NCBI RefSeq assembly: GCF_001442755.1
Contig: NZ_CP006369.1
Span: 372,001 to 436,000 of the forward strand
Length of the DNA: 64,000 nucleotides
Source of the DNA: Aureimonas sp. AU20
GTDB taxonomy: Bacteria > Pseudomonadota > Alphaproteobacteria > Rhizobiales > Rhizobiaceae
Direction: 5' to 3'
Positions 34,901 to 42,829 of this stretch are shown one piece after another (the stretch's first letter is position 1; each line of letters starts with the position of its first letter). Under the pieces are notes generated by a model that ran no database searches, was not told where the DNA came from, and was given only the letters and a program-made list of their open reading frames with translations. The position numbers and the translations under genes were made by a program.

Positions 34901-35802
34901 ACGTGAACCGCCTCGTGGCCGAAATGGAAGAGCTGATCCAGCGCACCGTGGGACCGGGCATCACCGTGGAAACGGTTGGCAAGCCCGATCTCTGGTCGAC
35001 CCTCGTGGACCCGCCGCAGCTCGAAAACGCCCTTCTGAACCTCTGCATCAACGCGCGCGACGCCATGCCGGACGGCGGCAAGCTGACTATCGAGACCAAC
35101 AATGTCTGGCTGGACCAGCGCGCCGGGCGCGAGCAGGACCTCGACGCCGGCCCCTATGTCACGATGTGCGTCACCGACACGGGAACCGGCATGGCGCCGG
35201 ACGTCATCGAGCGCGCCTTCGACCCGTTCTTCACCACCAAGCCGATCGGCCTCGGCACGGGCCTCGGCCTGTCCATGATCTACGGTTTCGCGCGTCAGTC
35301 CGGCGGGCAGGTCCGCATCACGTCCGAACTCGGCCGGGGCACCACGCTCTGCATCTACCTCCCCCGCCATCACGGCGCGGAGGAAGCCGCCGCTGCCCCG
35401 CCTCAGGCCCCGTCCGCGATCGAGCCGGTCGGCGCGGGCGAGACGGTTCTGGTGATCGACGACGAGCCGCTGGTGCGCATGCTCGTGGTCGATGTCTTGG
35501 AAGACCTCGGCTACACCGCGATCGAGGCCGGCGACGGGCCGGAAGGGTTGAAGGTGCTTCGCTCCGACCAGCGGATCGACCTTCTCGTCACAGATGTCGG
35601 CTTGCCCAACGGCATGAACGGCCGACAGGTGGCGGACGCTGCGCGCGAACTGCGCCCCGGCCTCAAGGTCCTGTTCGTGACCGGCTATGCCGAAAACGCC
35701 GTGCTCGGCCAGGGCAACCTGGAGGCAGGCATGCAGGTCGTCACCAAGCCCTTCGACATGCGCGCGCTCGCCGATCGCATCCGATCGATGATCAAGGATT
35801 AG
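31990..35802 (+). CDS. Multi-sensor hybrid histidine kinase (PAS/GAF/PAS/GAF/PAS-HisKA-HATPase-REC)
   Basis: A 1270-residue protein with no membrane segment that I can see. The order is: PAS-like (~15-155), PAS (~170-290), GAF (~295-450), PAS (~455-575), GAF (~580-735), a short coiled coil, PAS (~760-885), HisKA with H907 in GGIAHDFNNLLAG, HATPase (DTGTGMAPDVIERAF, GTGLGLSM) and a C-terminal receiver with D1202 in LLVTDVGLPNGM. The two GAF domains resemble each other (RVGYGTI/RVGYGTV; VPVMEQG/VPVIERG), so the sensor block is internally duplicated. HisKA with HDF and a fused receiver implies transfer to a separate phosphotransfer protein or an inhibitory receiver. The first PAS closely matches that of the kinase at 57915-59915. 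Confidence 0.9.
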   Translation: MIEPQPFLRDGGEMGRRMRDHDWSTSPLGPPETWPRSLGSVVALMLGSKFPMFLAWGPELGFLYNDAYSEILGARHPAALGRPFQEIWSEIWADILPLIEKALDGEASWLENLPLTLRRNGYEEETYFTFSYSPAFGDGGEVVGMFCACTETTRQVLAERGQARERERQHLMLRQMPGFSAILEGPEHRFQYGNEAFGKLVGEREVEGRTMREAFPEFADQGYFELLDEVFARAEPFAAHGKPLRLAREGGERFVDLVLDPIRDDAGAVRGLFLGGYDVTDRVRADRHREALMRLEERLRDVPTPAGLTLAATELLGETLNCARVGYGTIHAASGTIAVDRHWTAPGFESLAGLHRFEEYGSYIEDIRLGRAVANADVERDPRTAERAEAFRAIRVRAFLDVPVMEQGQATAQLFVHSAAPRRWSEAEIAFVRDFAERTHAAIARRLAEQELRDGRARLGTALAVSRLGTYEWDLTTDIIAMDETAGRFFGFPPGEEVTLLDVRDRVDPRDLERITTVIQSLRDSTARLEIEYRLRLPDGTGRTLVSTSDAVPGADGEADRRIGVFQDVTARRRSEVRRDALVELGNVIRDLDRPSELVHAAAAILGAALDVGRVGYGTVDHDSETMLIEREWTAPDVVSISGSVVLRHYGTFVDELKRGQATVIADTRLDPRTSAAGAELEEIGATALVNVPVIERGRLAALLYVNDAAARQWSGDDLDLVREFAERLRAALERSRTAEALRASEGRLRELNERLESEVAQRTDERDQLWTLSEDMLARADLSGMMTAVSPAWTRVLGWSEAELLARPYASFMHPDDEGPTLAGLARMGETKRPTRFENRIATTDGGWKPIEWTVAPEEDGVNFIAVGRDLSAVKAQEAELEAAQEALRQSQKMEAVGQLTGGIAHDFNNLLAGISGSLEMMQTRIGQGRVDEIERYMQGAQGAAKRAAALTHRLLAFSRRQTLAPKPTDVNRLVAEMEELIQRTVGPGITVETVGKPDLWSTLVDPPQLENALLNLCINARDAMPDGGKLTIETNNVWLDQRAGREQDLDAGPYVTMCVTDTGTGMAPDVIERAFDPFFTTKPIGLGTGLGLSMIYGFARQSGGQVRITSELGRGTTLCIYLPRHHGAEEAAAAPPQAPSAIEPVGAGETVLVIDDEPLVRMLVVDVLEDLGYTAIEAGDGPEGLKVLRSDQRIDLLVTDVGLPNGMNGRQVADAARELRPGLKVLFVTGYAENAVLGQGNLEAGMQVVTKPFDMRALADRIRSMIKD

Positions 35803-35872
35803 GGGACGCCGGGCACCTCGTTCGCGGGGCGCGGCATGATCCACGCCCGATCGCCCGTCGACCCCACCCCGA

Positions 35873-36448
35873 TTACGGGATGAGGTTCCACTTCCAGCGC
35901 TGCTCGAAGGGCAGGTCCTTCATGCGCGCGCGGCGCTGGGCAACGCGGCTTTGCATGCGGCGGGCGGGCGCGTCGATGGGGAGCCTCGGCGTCTCCTGCA
36001 CCAAGGCGGCGCTGGCCTCGGCCGGTTCGTCCCATTCGAACGCGTCGGGTTCGGCCTCGTCAATGGAGACCGGCGGCGGCGCATGCACGGGCTCGGGCGC
36101 GTCGGTGCGTTCGACCTTGCGGGGTTTGCGCGCCTTGGTCCGCACCGGCAGCTCGGGCTCGGAAGTTTCCTCGATCTCGGTAGCGGGAAGGCTTTCCTCT
36201 CTCGCCTGCAGGATGCGGGTTTCGAGAATGCGGGGAGAGCGCCCCTTGGCCTCGCCGCCGCCTTTGCGTGGGCGCGGCGCGACGTCCGCGCTGGCGGCCG
36301 GCTCATCCGTCTCGGCGCCGGCATTGGCGCGGAGCAGATCCTTCATCTCGTCGCTGAGGGCGCCGGTCCAGATGGAGGTGGAGGCCGCCTTGTTCAATTT
36401 CGACCGACGCTTGTGTTCGACCGCGAAGGGCCCAATCGTACGCTTCAT
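35873..36448 (-). CDS. Hypothetical basic/acidic low-complexity protein
   Basis: A 191-residue soluble protein that I cannot assign. It begins MKRTIGPFAVEHKRRSKLNK, then has a long Glu/Pro/Ala/Arg-rich part likely to be disordered, and ends RRARMKDLPFEQRWKWNLIP. The conserved-looking ends around a variable middle recall alphaproteobacterial proteins annotated only as hypothetical. It is a lone minus-strand gene with no partner. Confidence 0.6.
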   Translation of the reverse strand: MKRTIGPFAVEHKRRSKLNKAASTSIWTGALSDEMKDLLRANAGAETDEPAASADVAPRPRKGGGEAKGRSPRILETRILQAREESLPATEIEETSEPELPVRTKARKPRKVERTDAPEPVHAPPPVSIDEAEPDAFEWDEPAEASAALVQETPRLPIDAPARRMQSRVAQRRARMKDLPFEQRWKWNLIP

Positions 36449-36811
36449 GAAGCCAGTATCATATCGCTGAAAAGAGAAACGTCCGCTGTTGATCTCGACT
36501 GCGGCCCGGATGGCGCGATCATGCCATTTGCCATCATCCAGCGCAAACGACTTGAGACAACTGCTTTATCACACCATCGAGGCGAGATCACTTCCCTCAA
36601 CACGCGAAACGACTCCCGTATCACCCGCGCGAAACTTGAGCGGCGGCCGGCACTTCGGCAGGGATCGACGCTATTCGCCTCGCTTGCGCGGCCCACCTGG
36701 GAGGTGAGGTTGCCCCCAGAAACCTTTTGGTAAGCGGAACAGACCGATGGTCGCGGGCGGGTTTTGTTTGTAAACCGTGTGACAGCGAGAGACGGCGGGG
36801 AGCGGCGCTTG
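36449..36811. other. Divergent intergenic region
   Basis: 363 bp between the divergent hypothetical gene and the DnaQ-like gene. No supportable gene. The first half is moderately AT-rich; a small CACCT-GGG-AGGTG dyad lies at 36694-36706 and a GGTTT/AAACC hairpin near 36765. Promoters for both genes presumably lie here. Confidence 0.35.
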
Positions 36812-37822
36812 ATGGCAACGGACAAACCGCGTCAGATCGACCTCTTCAGCTTCAGTCCCGCGCTGCCGCCCGTTCGAAAGCCCGCGCCGCGCGCCGGGCG
36901 AGGCGCATCGGCCCGCGCGCCGGAGGCCTTAAACGAGGAGGCGCTGGCGGCGCGGCTGGAGGAAACCGGCCGTTACCGCGTGCTGCGCAAGCTCGAGCCG
37001 CGCCCCGTCCTGCCCAATCGCTGGCCGCCGGCCAACCGCGTGCCCGGTGGCTGGCCTCGCCTCGGCATCATTCTGGACACCGAGACCACCGGCCTCGACC
37101 ATGCCGAGCACGAGGTGATCGAGCTAGGCATGGTGGCCTTCACCTATGACGAGGCGGGCGTGCGGGACGTGGTCGGCGTCTTTTCCGCCCTGCAGGCGCC
37201 CTCCAAACCCATCACGGCCGAGATCACCCGCATCACCGGCATCACCGACGAGATGGTGGCGGGTCAGCACATCGACCTCGACGCGGTACGGCGCTTCGTG
37301 GAGCCGGCCGATCTCGTGATCGCCCATAATGCAAGGTTCGACCGGCCCTTCTGCGAGAAGCTGACGCCCGGTTTCGAGGTCAAGCCCTGGGCCTGCTCGG
37401 TCGCCGAGGTAGACTGGGTGTCGCTCGGCTTCGAAGGCAGCAAGCTTGGCTATCTCGTCGGCCAGTCCGGCTATTTCCACAATGGCCACCGCGCAGTGGA
37501 CGACTGCCACGCCCTTTTGGAAGTGCTCTGCCAGGCGCCGAAGACCGCCGCCCTGCCCGCCTTCGGGCAGTTGATCGCCTCGGCCGCGCGCACCCGCCTT
37601 CGCATCCACGCGCTCGGCTCGCCCTTCCACACGAAGGACGTTTTGAAGGCGCGCGGCTATCGCTGGAGCGACGGGATGGGCGGCAAGCCCAAGGCCTGGT
37701 GGCGCGAGGTTGGGGAAGACGGGTTCGAGGAGGAGGTCCGCTTTCTCGAACAGGACATCTATGGCGGCGCCATGAACGCGCATGTCGAGCGGCTGACGGC
37801 CTGCGAGCGGTTCAAGGCCTGA
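36812..37822 (+). CDS. DnaQ-family 3'-5' exonuclease (DEDDh)
   Basis: A 336-residue exonuclease related to DNA polymerase III epsilon. After a ~80-residue N-terminal extension with QIDLFSF, the exonuclease motifs are visible: D89/E91 in LDTETTGLD, IAHNARFDRPF for motif II, and NGHRAVDDCHALLEVL for motif III with the catalytic His/Asp. The ~90-residue C-terminal extension (RLRIHALGSPFHTKDVLKARGYRW) is shared by alphaproteobacterial exonuclease-like proteins. It probably removes 3' mismatched nucleotides or processes DNA/RNA ends. Start taken at MATDKPRQ. Confidence 0.85.
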   Translation: MATDKPRQIDLFSFSPALPPVRKPAPRAGRGASARAPEALNEEALAARLEETGRYRVLRKLEPRPVLPNRWPPANRVPGGWPRLGIILDTETTGLDHAEHEVIELGMVAFTYDEAGVRDVVGVFSALQAPSKPITAEITRITGITDEMVAGQHIDLDAVRRFVEPADLVIAHNARFDRPFCEKLTPGFEVKPWACSVAEVDWVSLGFEGSKLGYLVGQSGYFHNGHRAVDDCHALLEVLCQAPKTAALPAFGQLIASAARTRLRIHALGSPFHTKDVLKARGYRWSDGMGGKPKAWWREVGEDGFEEEVRFLEQDIYGGAMNAHVERLTACERFKA

Positions 37823-37946
37823 CGGACCTCCCATCGCTTAACATCGCCGGGCGCTGCCCGGCTTGACCCCCTGCCCCGCTTCGTTCCATCACGAGGCGAA
37901 AGCCCGGGCGGGAGGCGCCCGCTCGGCGAACGGAACCGCAAGACAC

Positions 37947-38273
37947 ATGGCACGCAAGAACCGGGACGAAAGCTGGCTGGCGGACGAGGAAGCGGAGCGC
38001 GCGCCGCCGGAGCCCTGCTGGCTCTGCGGCCGCCCGCTGGGCAAGACGGTGGATCGCTTCCACCCGATCCCCAAGAGCCGGGGCGGCAAGGACACCGTTC
38101 CCGTCCACCCGATCTGCCGCGAGACGATCGACGCCAATTTCACCGCCAGCGAACTCGTGCGCCACGCCGAAAGCGGCACGCCGCTGACCGACAACGAGAC
38201 CGTCGCGCGCTTCGTGAAATGGGTCTCCGGCAAGCCGGCGGACTTCCACTCCGCCACCAAGACGGGGCGTTAA
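37947..38273 (+). CDS. Small HNH-type zinc-finger protein
   Basis: A 108-residue protein with CxxC (C24/C27) in EPCWLCGRPL, H39 in DRFHPIPKSRGGKDT and HPIC (H54/C57). This is the HNH endonuclease fold with its zinc-binding Cys pairs; the first His of the catalytic pair is preceded by F instead of the usual H/D, so nuclease activity is uncertain. It lies downstream of the DnaQ-like gene in the same direction, which hints at a nucleic-acid role. Confidence 0.75.
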   Translation: MARKNRDESWLADEEAERAPPEPCWLCGRPLGKTVDRFHPIPKSRGGKDTVPVHPICRETIDANFTASELVRHAESGTPLTDNETVARFVKWVSGKPADFHSATKTGR

Positions 38274-38564
38274 GCCGCAGGGACCTACACCGCCACAACT
38301 CGAAAGAGGCGGCGCTTCCGGATTCCATCGCGGGCGCGCACAACCCAAGATAAGGAGTGCGCGGCTGGCCTCTCGCACGGCGCGAAGTAAGCCAAGCGGG
38401 GTGTTAAGCGCTTGTTTACGGCGATCTCTCCAGAGTGGATTCAGGGCGAACCAAACCCATCGCGGTTGGCTTTCCTCGGCAAGGCTCGGTGCCTGAGACA
38501 CACCGTCCCGAAACTGAACCCAACGCGGCGCTTCTCCTGCGGGCGTCACGACATAAGGCTTCGA

Positions 38565-39452
38565 ATGCCCCTCAATCTCGATCTGAACCGCCTTGGCGTT
38601 GCCGTCTGCGTTGTCGATGTCGATCGTGATGGCGTGTTCCGGTTCTACGGCATCAACGACTGCGCCGCCCGCGAAAGCGGCCTCAACCGGCGCGAGGTCG
38701 CCGGGCGCCTGTTCTCCGAGTGCCTGCCGGCGGACTATGCCCGGCGGCTGACCGAGCGCTACGCCGTCTGCGCCCGGACGCGAAAGGTGCAGGAGACGGA
38801 GGAAGAGGTCGATCTCGGCTTCGGCGCGAAATGGTACAAGACGACCCTGACGCCCCTGATCGACTAGGCGACGGGCGCGGTGTCGCAGATCATGGGCGTT
38901 TCCCAGAACATCACGGAGACCAAGCGGCTGCAGGCCGAACTGCGGGAATATGCCTATGTCGACCAGCTGACGGGCCTCGCCAATCGGCGCCGCTTCGATC
39001 AGGCCATCTCCTATGCGCGCGACGAGGCGCTGGCCTCCGGCACCGCCTTCTCGCTGGCGGTGGTCGATCTCGACGGGCTGAAATCCACCAACGACCAGCA
39101 CGGCCATCGCATCGGCGACGCGGTGATCCACCATGCCGGCCAGCTTCTGGCGGGAACGCTGCGGCCGGACGAACTGGTGGCGCGCGTGGGCGGCGACGAG
39201 TTCTACATGCTCCTGCGGGCCGGCAACCGCGCCGCGCTGGACGATCGGCTCGACGCCATTCGCATGCTGGTGGACAGGGGCCTGACCCTGCCCGAACTCG
39301 GGCTTCCCATCACGCTCAGCATCGGCGGCGAGGTCTGGCGCCAGGGCGCCGACATTCGCGACGTGCTCTCGGCGGCCGACGAGGCGATGTATGCCGAAAA
39401 GGAAATCCGCCGGCTGGTCCGACGCGTCGACCGGCGCAGCGCTGCCGCCTGA
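38565..39452 (+). pseudogene. PAS-GGDEF diguanylate cyclase split by an in-frame amber codon
   Basis: One continuous reading frame encodes a PAS domain (from MPLNLDLNRLGVAV) and a GGDEF domain, but codon 101 is TAG (38865-38867). The PAS half is 100 residues. Downstream the same frame continues without a shift through SQIMGVSQNITETKRLQAEL, the usual PAS-GGDEF linker, to an intact GGDEF in ARVGGDEFYMLL (residues 209-213 if read through). A GTG 12 bp after the stop could start a free GGDEF protein of 190 residues. The alternatives are a recent nonsense mutation, amber read-through, two separate products, or a sequencing error. One base change restores a normal protein. Confidence 0.8.
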
Positions 39453-39519
39453 GCGACGGCGGCTCGGCGGGAGCGCGACCCGCATCTGACATCTGGCCAA
39501 AGCCGGCGCGGCGTGCTGA

Positions 39520-40701
39520 ATGCCGGGCATGACAATCGAGCGGATCAGCCTGCCGCAGGCGCGGCGGATCGCCCTGGCGGCGCAGGGGTTCGGGGCCAAG
39601 CGCCATGCAGCGCCCGGGCCCTCGCATCTCGCGCGGACGGTCGCGCGACTGCATCTTCACCAGATCGACAGCGTCAACGTCCTGTCCCGGGCGCATTATC
39701 TTCCGGCCTTCTCCCGCCTCGGCGCCTATGACCGGGCCGATCTCGACCGGATGTCCTGGGGCCCGAAGCGACAAAGGCGCCTGTTCGAGTATTGGGCACA
39801 CGAAGCCTCCCTCCTGCCTTTCGAGCTGCAGCCGCTCCTGCGCTGGCGCATGCGGCAGGCCGATCGCGGCGAGGCGGGGTGGGACCGGATGCGCCGCTAC
39901 GCCGTGGAGCGCCGCCCCGAAGCCATGGCGCTTCTCGATCGCATCCGGGCGGAAGGACCGCTCGCCACCGCCGACTTCGAGGCCCATCAGGGCAAGTCCG
40001 GCTGGTGGGAATGGAGCGACACCAAGAGCGCACTGGAATGGCTATTCTGGGCCGGCCATATCACGACCGCGACGCGCCGGGGCGGGTTCGAGCGGGTCTA
40101 CGATCTGCCCGAGCGGGTGCTGCCCGCCGACATCCTCGCCCGGCCGACGCCTTCCGACGAAGAGGCCCACCGCGCCCTGATCGAGCGGGCGGCTCTCGCG
40201 CACGGAATCGCCACCACCGGCGAGCTGCGCGACTATTTCCGCCAGAAGCCCGAACAGGCCGAGCCCGCCATCCGCGCGCTGGCCGAGGAGGGCGTGATCC
40301 GGCCGGTCGAGGTGCCGGGCTGGCGCCATGCCTGGCTGCACCGAGACGCCCGCCTGCCCCGCCGCATCGAGGGCCAGGCGCTGCTCGCGCCCTTCGATCC
40401 GCTGATCTGGGAGCGGTCGCGGGCCGAGCGCCTGTTCGGCTTCCGCTATCGCATCGAGATCTACGTGCCGGCCGAGAAGCGCCAGTTCGGCTATTATGTC
40501 CTGCCCTTTCTCCTGGGAGACCGGCTGGTGGCGCGGGTCGATCTAAAATCCGACCGCCAGGCCGGCCGGCTTCTCGTGCAGGCCGTCCATCTGGAGCCCG
40601 ACGCGCCCGCGGAAACGCGCGAGGCGTTGGCGGCCGAGCTGGAAGCCATGGCCGCCTGGCTCGGCCTTGCGGAAGGCGTGGCTCACGCTTCCAAGGGTTA
40701 G
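39520..40701 (+). CDS. YcaQ-like winged-helix DNA glycosylase (HTH_42)
   Basis: A 393-residue protein of the AlkZ/YcaQ family of tandem winged-helix DNA glycosylases, which remove alkylated bases or unhook interstrand crosslinks. The catalytic-loop QxD motif of the YcaQ branch is visible in HLHQIDSVNVLSRAH. Other marks are WAHEASLLP, WWEWSDTKSALEWLFWAGH and APFDPLIWERSRAERLFGFRYRIEIYVP. An alternate ATG three codons in is possible. Its stop overlaps that of the convergent aldo/keto reductase by 3 bp. Confidence 0.85.
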   Translation: MPGMTIERISLPQARRIALAAQGFGAKRHAAPGPSHLARTVARLHLHQIDSVNVLSRAHYLPAFSRLGAYDRADLDRMSWGPKRQRRLFEYWAHEASLLPFELQPLLRWRMRQADRGEAGWDRMRRYAVERRPEAMALLDRIRAEGPLATADFEAHQGKSGWWEWSDTKSALEWLFWAGHITTATRRGGFERVYDLPERVLPADILARPTPSDEEAHRALIERAALAHGIATTGELRDYFRQKPEQAEPAIRALAEEGVIRPVEVPGWRHAWLHRDARLPRRIEGQALLAPFDPLIWERSRAERLFGFRYRIEIYVPAEKRQFGYYVLPFLLGDRLVARVDLKSDRQAGRLLVQAVHLEPDAPAETREALAAELEAMAAWLGLAEGVAHASKG

Positions 40702-41798
40702 CGCCAGGGCGTCACCGACTGTCCGCCGAAGATGCGCTCGCGCGGCAGGTCGAAGATGAAATAGGGGTTGATGAGCGGCAGCACCCCGGCGCTGGCCAGC
40801 CGCGCTTCCTGCTCGGGCGAGAAGGTGATGTCGAGCGAGGCGACGTTCTGCTTCACCTGCTCCGCGCGGCTGGCTCCAATCAACACGGAGGAGACGCCCG
40901 GCCGCTTGGCGACCCAGGCGAGCGCCACTTCGGCCATGGACCGCCCGATCTCCTCCGAGACGCCGCGCACGGCATCCACGATGTCGAAGTTCTTCTCGGT
41001 GAACAGCATTCCGCCATAGGGATTGTCGCCGTTCAGGCGCCCGTCGCTTTCGCCCGACGCCGTGGCGGTGCCGGAGCGGTTGGGAAGGCTGCCGGCCGGG
41101 CCGGCCTCGGCGATCTTCTCGCGCCCGTACTTGCCGGTCAGGAGCCCGGCGGCGAGCGGGCTCCACGCCACGAGGCCAAGCCCCAGCGCGTCGCCCGCCG
41201 GCAGGATGTCGAACTCGACGCCCCGGTCGATCAGCGAATAGGAATATTGCAGGCCGATCGGCTGCGGCAGGCCATGAACGCGGGCGAGCGTCGCGATCTC
41301 GGCGGCGTACCAGGCGGGAGCATTGGAGAAGCCGTAGTAAAGAATGTCGCCCCGGCGCACCGCGTCGGTCAGCGCCCGCAAGACCTCCTCGGGGGGCGTC
41401 GTGCGGTCCCAGACATGGGTCCAGTAGAGGTCGATATGATCGGTGCCGAGCCGGCGCAGCGAGCCTTCCAGCCCGTTGCGGATGTTGCGGGCGCTGTTGC
41501 CGCCGGCGAGCGGCGTGTCGTCGCGCCGGGGAAAGCCGGACTTCGTGGCGATCACCAGCTTTTCGCGCAAGGCCCGGTCCGTGATGAAGCGGCCCAGCAT
41601 GGTCTCGCTCTCGCCGCCGGAATAAACGTCGGCCGTGTCGATGAAATTGCCGCCCGCCTCGACATAGGCGTCGAAGATCGCCCGCGCGCCCGCCTCCTCC
41701 GCGCCCCAGCGGCCCGCGCCGAAGGTCATGGTGCCGAGTGCCAGCGGGCTGACGGCGAGGCCGGAACGGCCGAGCGTGCGATAGGTCGTGAGATCCAT
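40698..41798 (-). CDS. Aldo/keto reductase
   Basis: A 366-residue NADP-dependent oxidoreductase. The catalytic tetrad can be read as D54 and Y59 in FIDTADVYSGGESE, K86 in VIATKSG and H128 in DLYWTHVWD. Cofactor-binding IGASRAEQVKQNV is near the C-terminus. The ATG has GGAGA 8 bp upstream. It is divergent from a LysR gene with a dyad in the shared 97-bp gap, so that regulator probably controls it. The substrate is unknown; the length and motifs fit the YajO/Tas-like aryl-alcohol branch. Confidence 0.9.
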   Translation of the reverse strand: MDLTTYRTLGRSGLAVSPLALGTMTFGAGRWGAEEAGARAIFDAYVEAGGNFIDTADVYSGGESETMLGRFITDRALREKLVIATKSGFPRRDDTPLAGGNSARNIRNGLEGSLRRLGTDHIDLYWTHVWDRTTPPEEVLRALTDAVRRGDILYYGFSNAPAWYAAEIATLARVHGLPQPIGLQYSYSLIDRGVEFDILPAGDALGLGLVAWSPLAAGLLTGKYGREKIAEAGPAGSLPNRSGTATASGESDGRLNGDNPYGGMLFTEKNFDIVDAVRGVSEEIGRSMAEVALAWVAKRPGVSSVLIGASRAEQVKQNVASLDITFSPEQEARLASAGVLPLINPYFIFDLPRERIFGGQSVTPWR

Positions 41799-41808
41799 TG
41801 TTGTGTCT

Positions 41809-41824
41809 CCTTCAGAACTGAAGG
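41809..41824. promoter_or_regulatory. Dyad in the AKR/LysR intergenic region
   Basis: CCTTCAG-AA-CTGAAGG, perfect 7-bp arms with a 2-bp spacer, just upstream of the aldo/keto reductase ribosome site and 72 bp before the lysR-like start. It is a candidate LysR operator; occupancy would block AKR translation initiation or transcription. Confidence 0.45.
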
Positions 41825-41895
41825 CGAAGGTAGCGCTTGCGCCGGCGCGGGATTAGCGCCAATTCCTGACAAGGGTTTATGAACGGAGCACAGCA

Positions 41896-42801
41896 ATGCG
41901 GCGCGGTGAGCTGGACGATCTGGCGCTGTTCGCAGCCGTCGCGCGCGCGCGCAGCTTCACGCGCGCGGCGGCCGAACTCGGCCTTTCGCCCTCCGCGCTC
42001 AGCCATGCGCTGCGCGGGCTGGAAAGCCGGCTCGGCGTGCGCCTGCTCGCCCGCACCACGCGCAGCGTGGCGCCCACCGCCGCCGGGGAACGGCTCCTGG
42101 AGCGGCTTCAACCGGCGCTGGACGAGGTGGCGCTGGGCCTCTCGATCCTAGCCGACTGGCGCGACGCGCCCTCCGGCGCGCTGCGGCTCACCACCTTCAA
42201 CTACGCCGCGCGCACCATCCTCGCGCCGCGCCTGCCGCGCTTCCTGCTCGACCATCCCGACATCGCGGTGGAGGTGGTGGTGGACGACCGGCTGGTGGAT
42301 CTCGTGGCGGGCGGCTTCGACGCCGGCATCCGCTTCGGCGAAACGGTGGAGCGGGACATGGTGGCCGTGCGCGTCGGGCCGGACCTGCGCACCGTCGTGA
42401 TCGGCACGCCGGACTATTTCAAAAGGCACGCCCGCCCCGAAACGCCGGCCGACCTGAAGACGCATAGCTGCGTCAACTATCGGCTGATCGGCGGCGGCGG
42501 GCTGCTGCCCTGGGAGTTCGAGCGGGATGGGCAGGAGATCAAGGTGCAGGTCGGCGGGCAGCTGATCGTCAACGACGAGGTGCTGGCGGGCGCCGCCGTG
42601 CGCGCGGGCGCGGGCCTCGGCTACATGCTGGAGCACGACGTGGCGGGGGAGATCGCGGACGGGCGTCTCGTGCAGGTGCTGGACGGCTGGTGCGCGCCCT
42701 TCCCCGGCTGCCATCTCTATTATCCCAGCCGGCAGGTTCCGCTGGCGTTGCGCGCACTGATCGACACGCTGCGTTGGACGGGCAGCCAGCCGCAGAGCTG
42801 A
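41896..42801 (+). CDS. LysR-family transcriptional regulator
   Basis: A 301-residue regulator. The N-terminal winged helix is standard (LDDLALFAAVARARSFTRAAAELGLSPSALSHALRGLESRLG), with a LysR substrate-binding domain after it (FDAGIRFGETVERDMVAVRV). It belongs by appearance to the branch next to dehydrogenase/reductase genes. It is divergent from the aldo/keto reductase gene, its likely target. Confidence 0.92.
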   Translation: MRRGELDDLALFAAVARARSFTRAAAELGLSPSALSHALRGLESRLGVRLLARTTRSVAPTAAGERLLERLQPALDEVALGLSILADWRDAPSGALRLTTFNYAARTILAPRLPRFLLDHPDIAVEVVVDDRLVDLVAGGFDAGIRFGETVERDMVAVRVGPDLRTVVIGTPDYFKRHARPETPADLKTHSCVNYRLIGGGGLLPWEFERDGQEIKVQVGGQLIVNDEVLAGAAVRAGAGLGYMLEHDVAGEIADGRLVQVLDGWCAPFPGCHLYYPSRQVPLALRALIDTLRWTGSQPQS

Positions 42802-42829
42802 CGGCGCCCGCGGGCTTCGGAGGCCGCGT

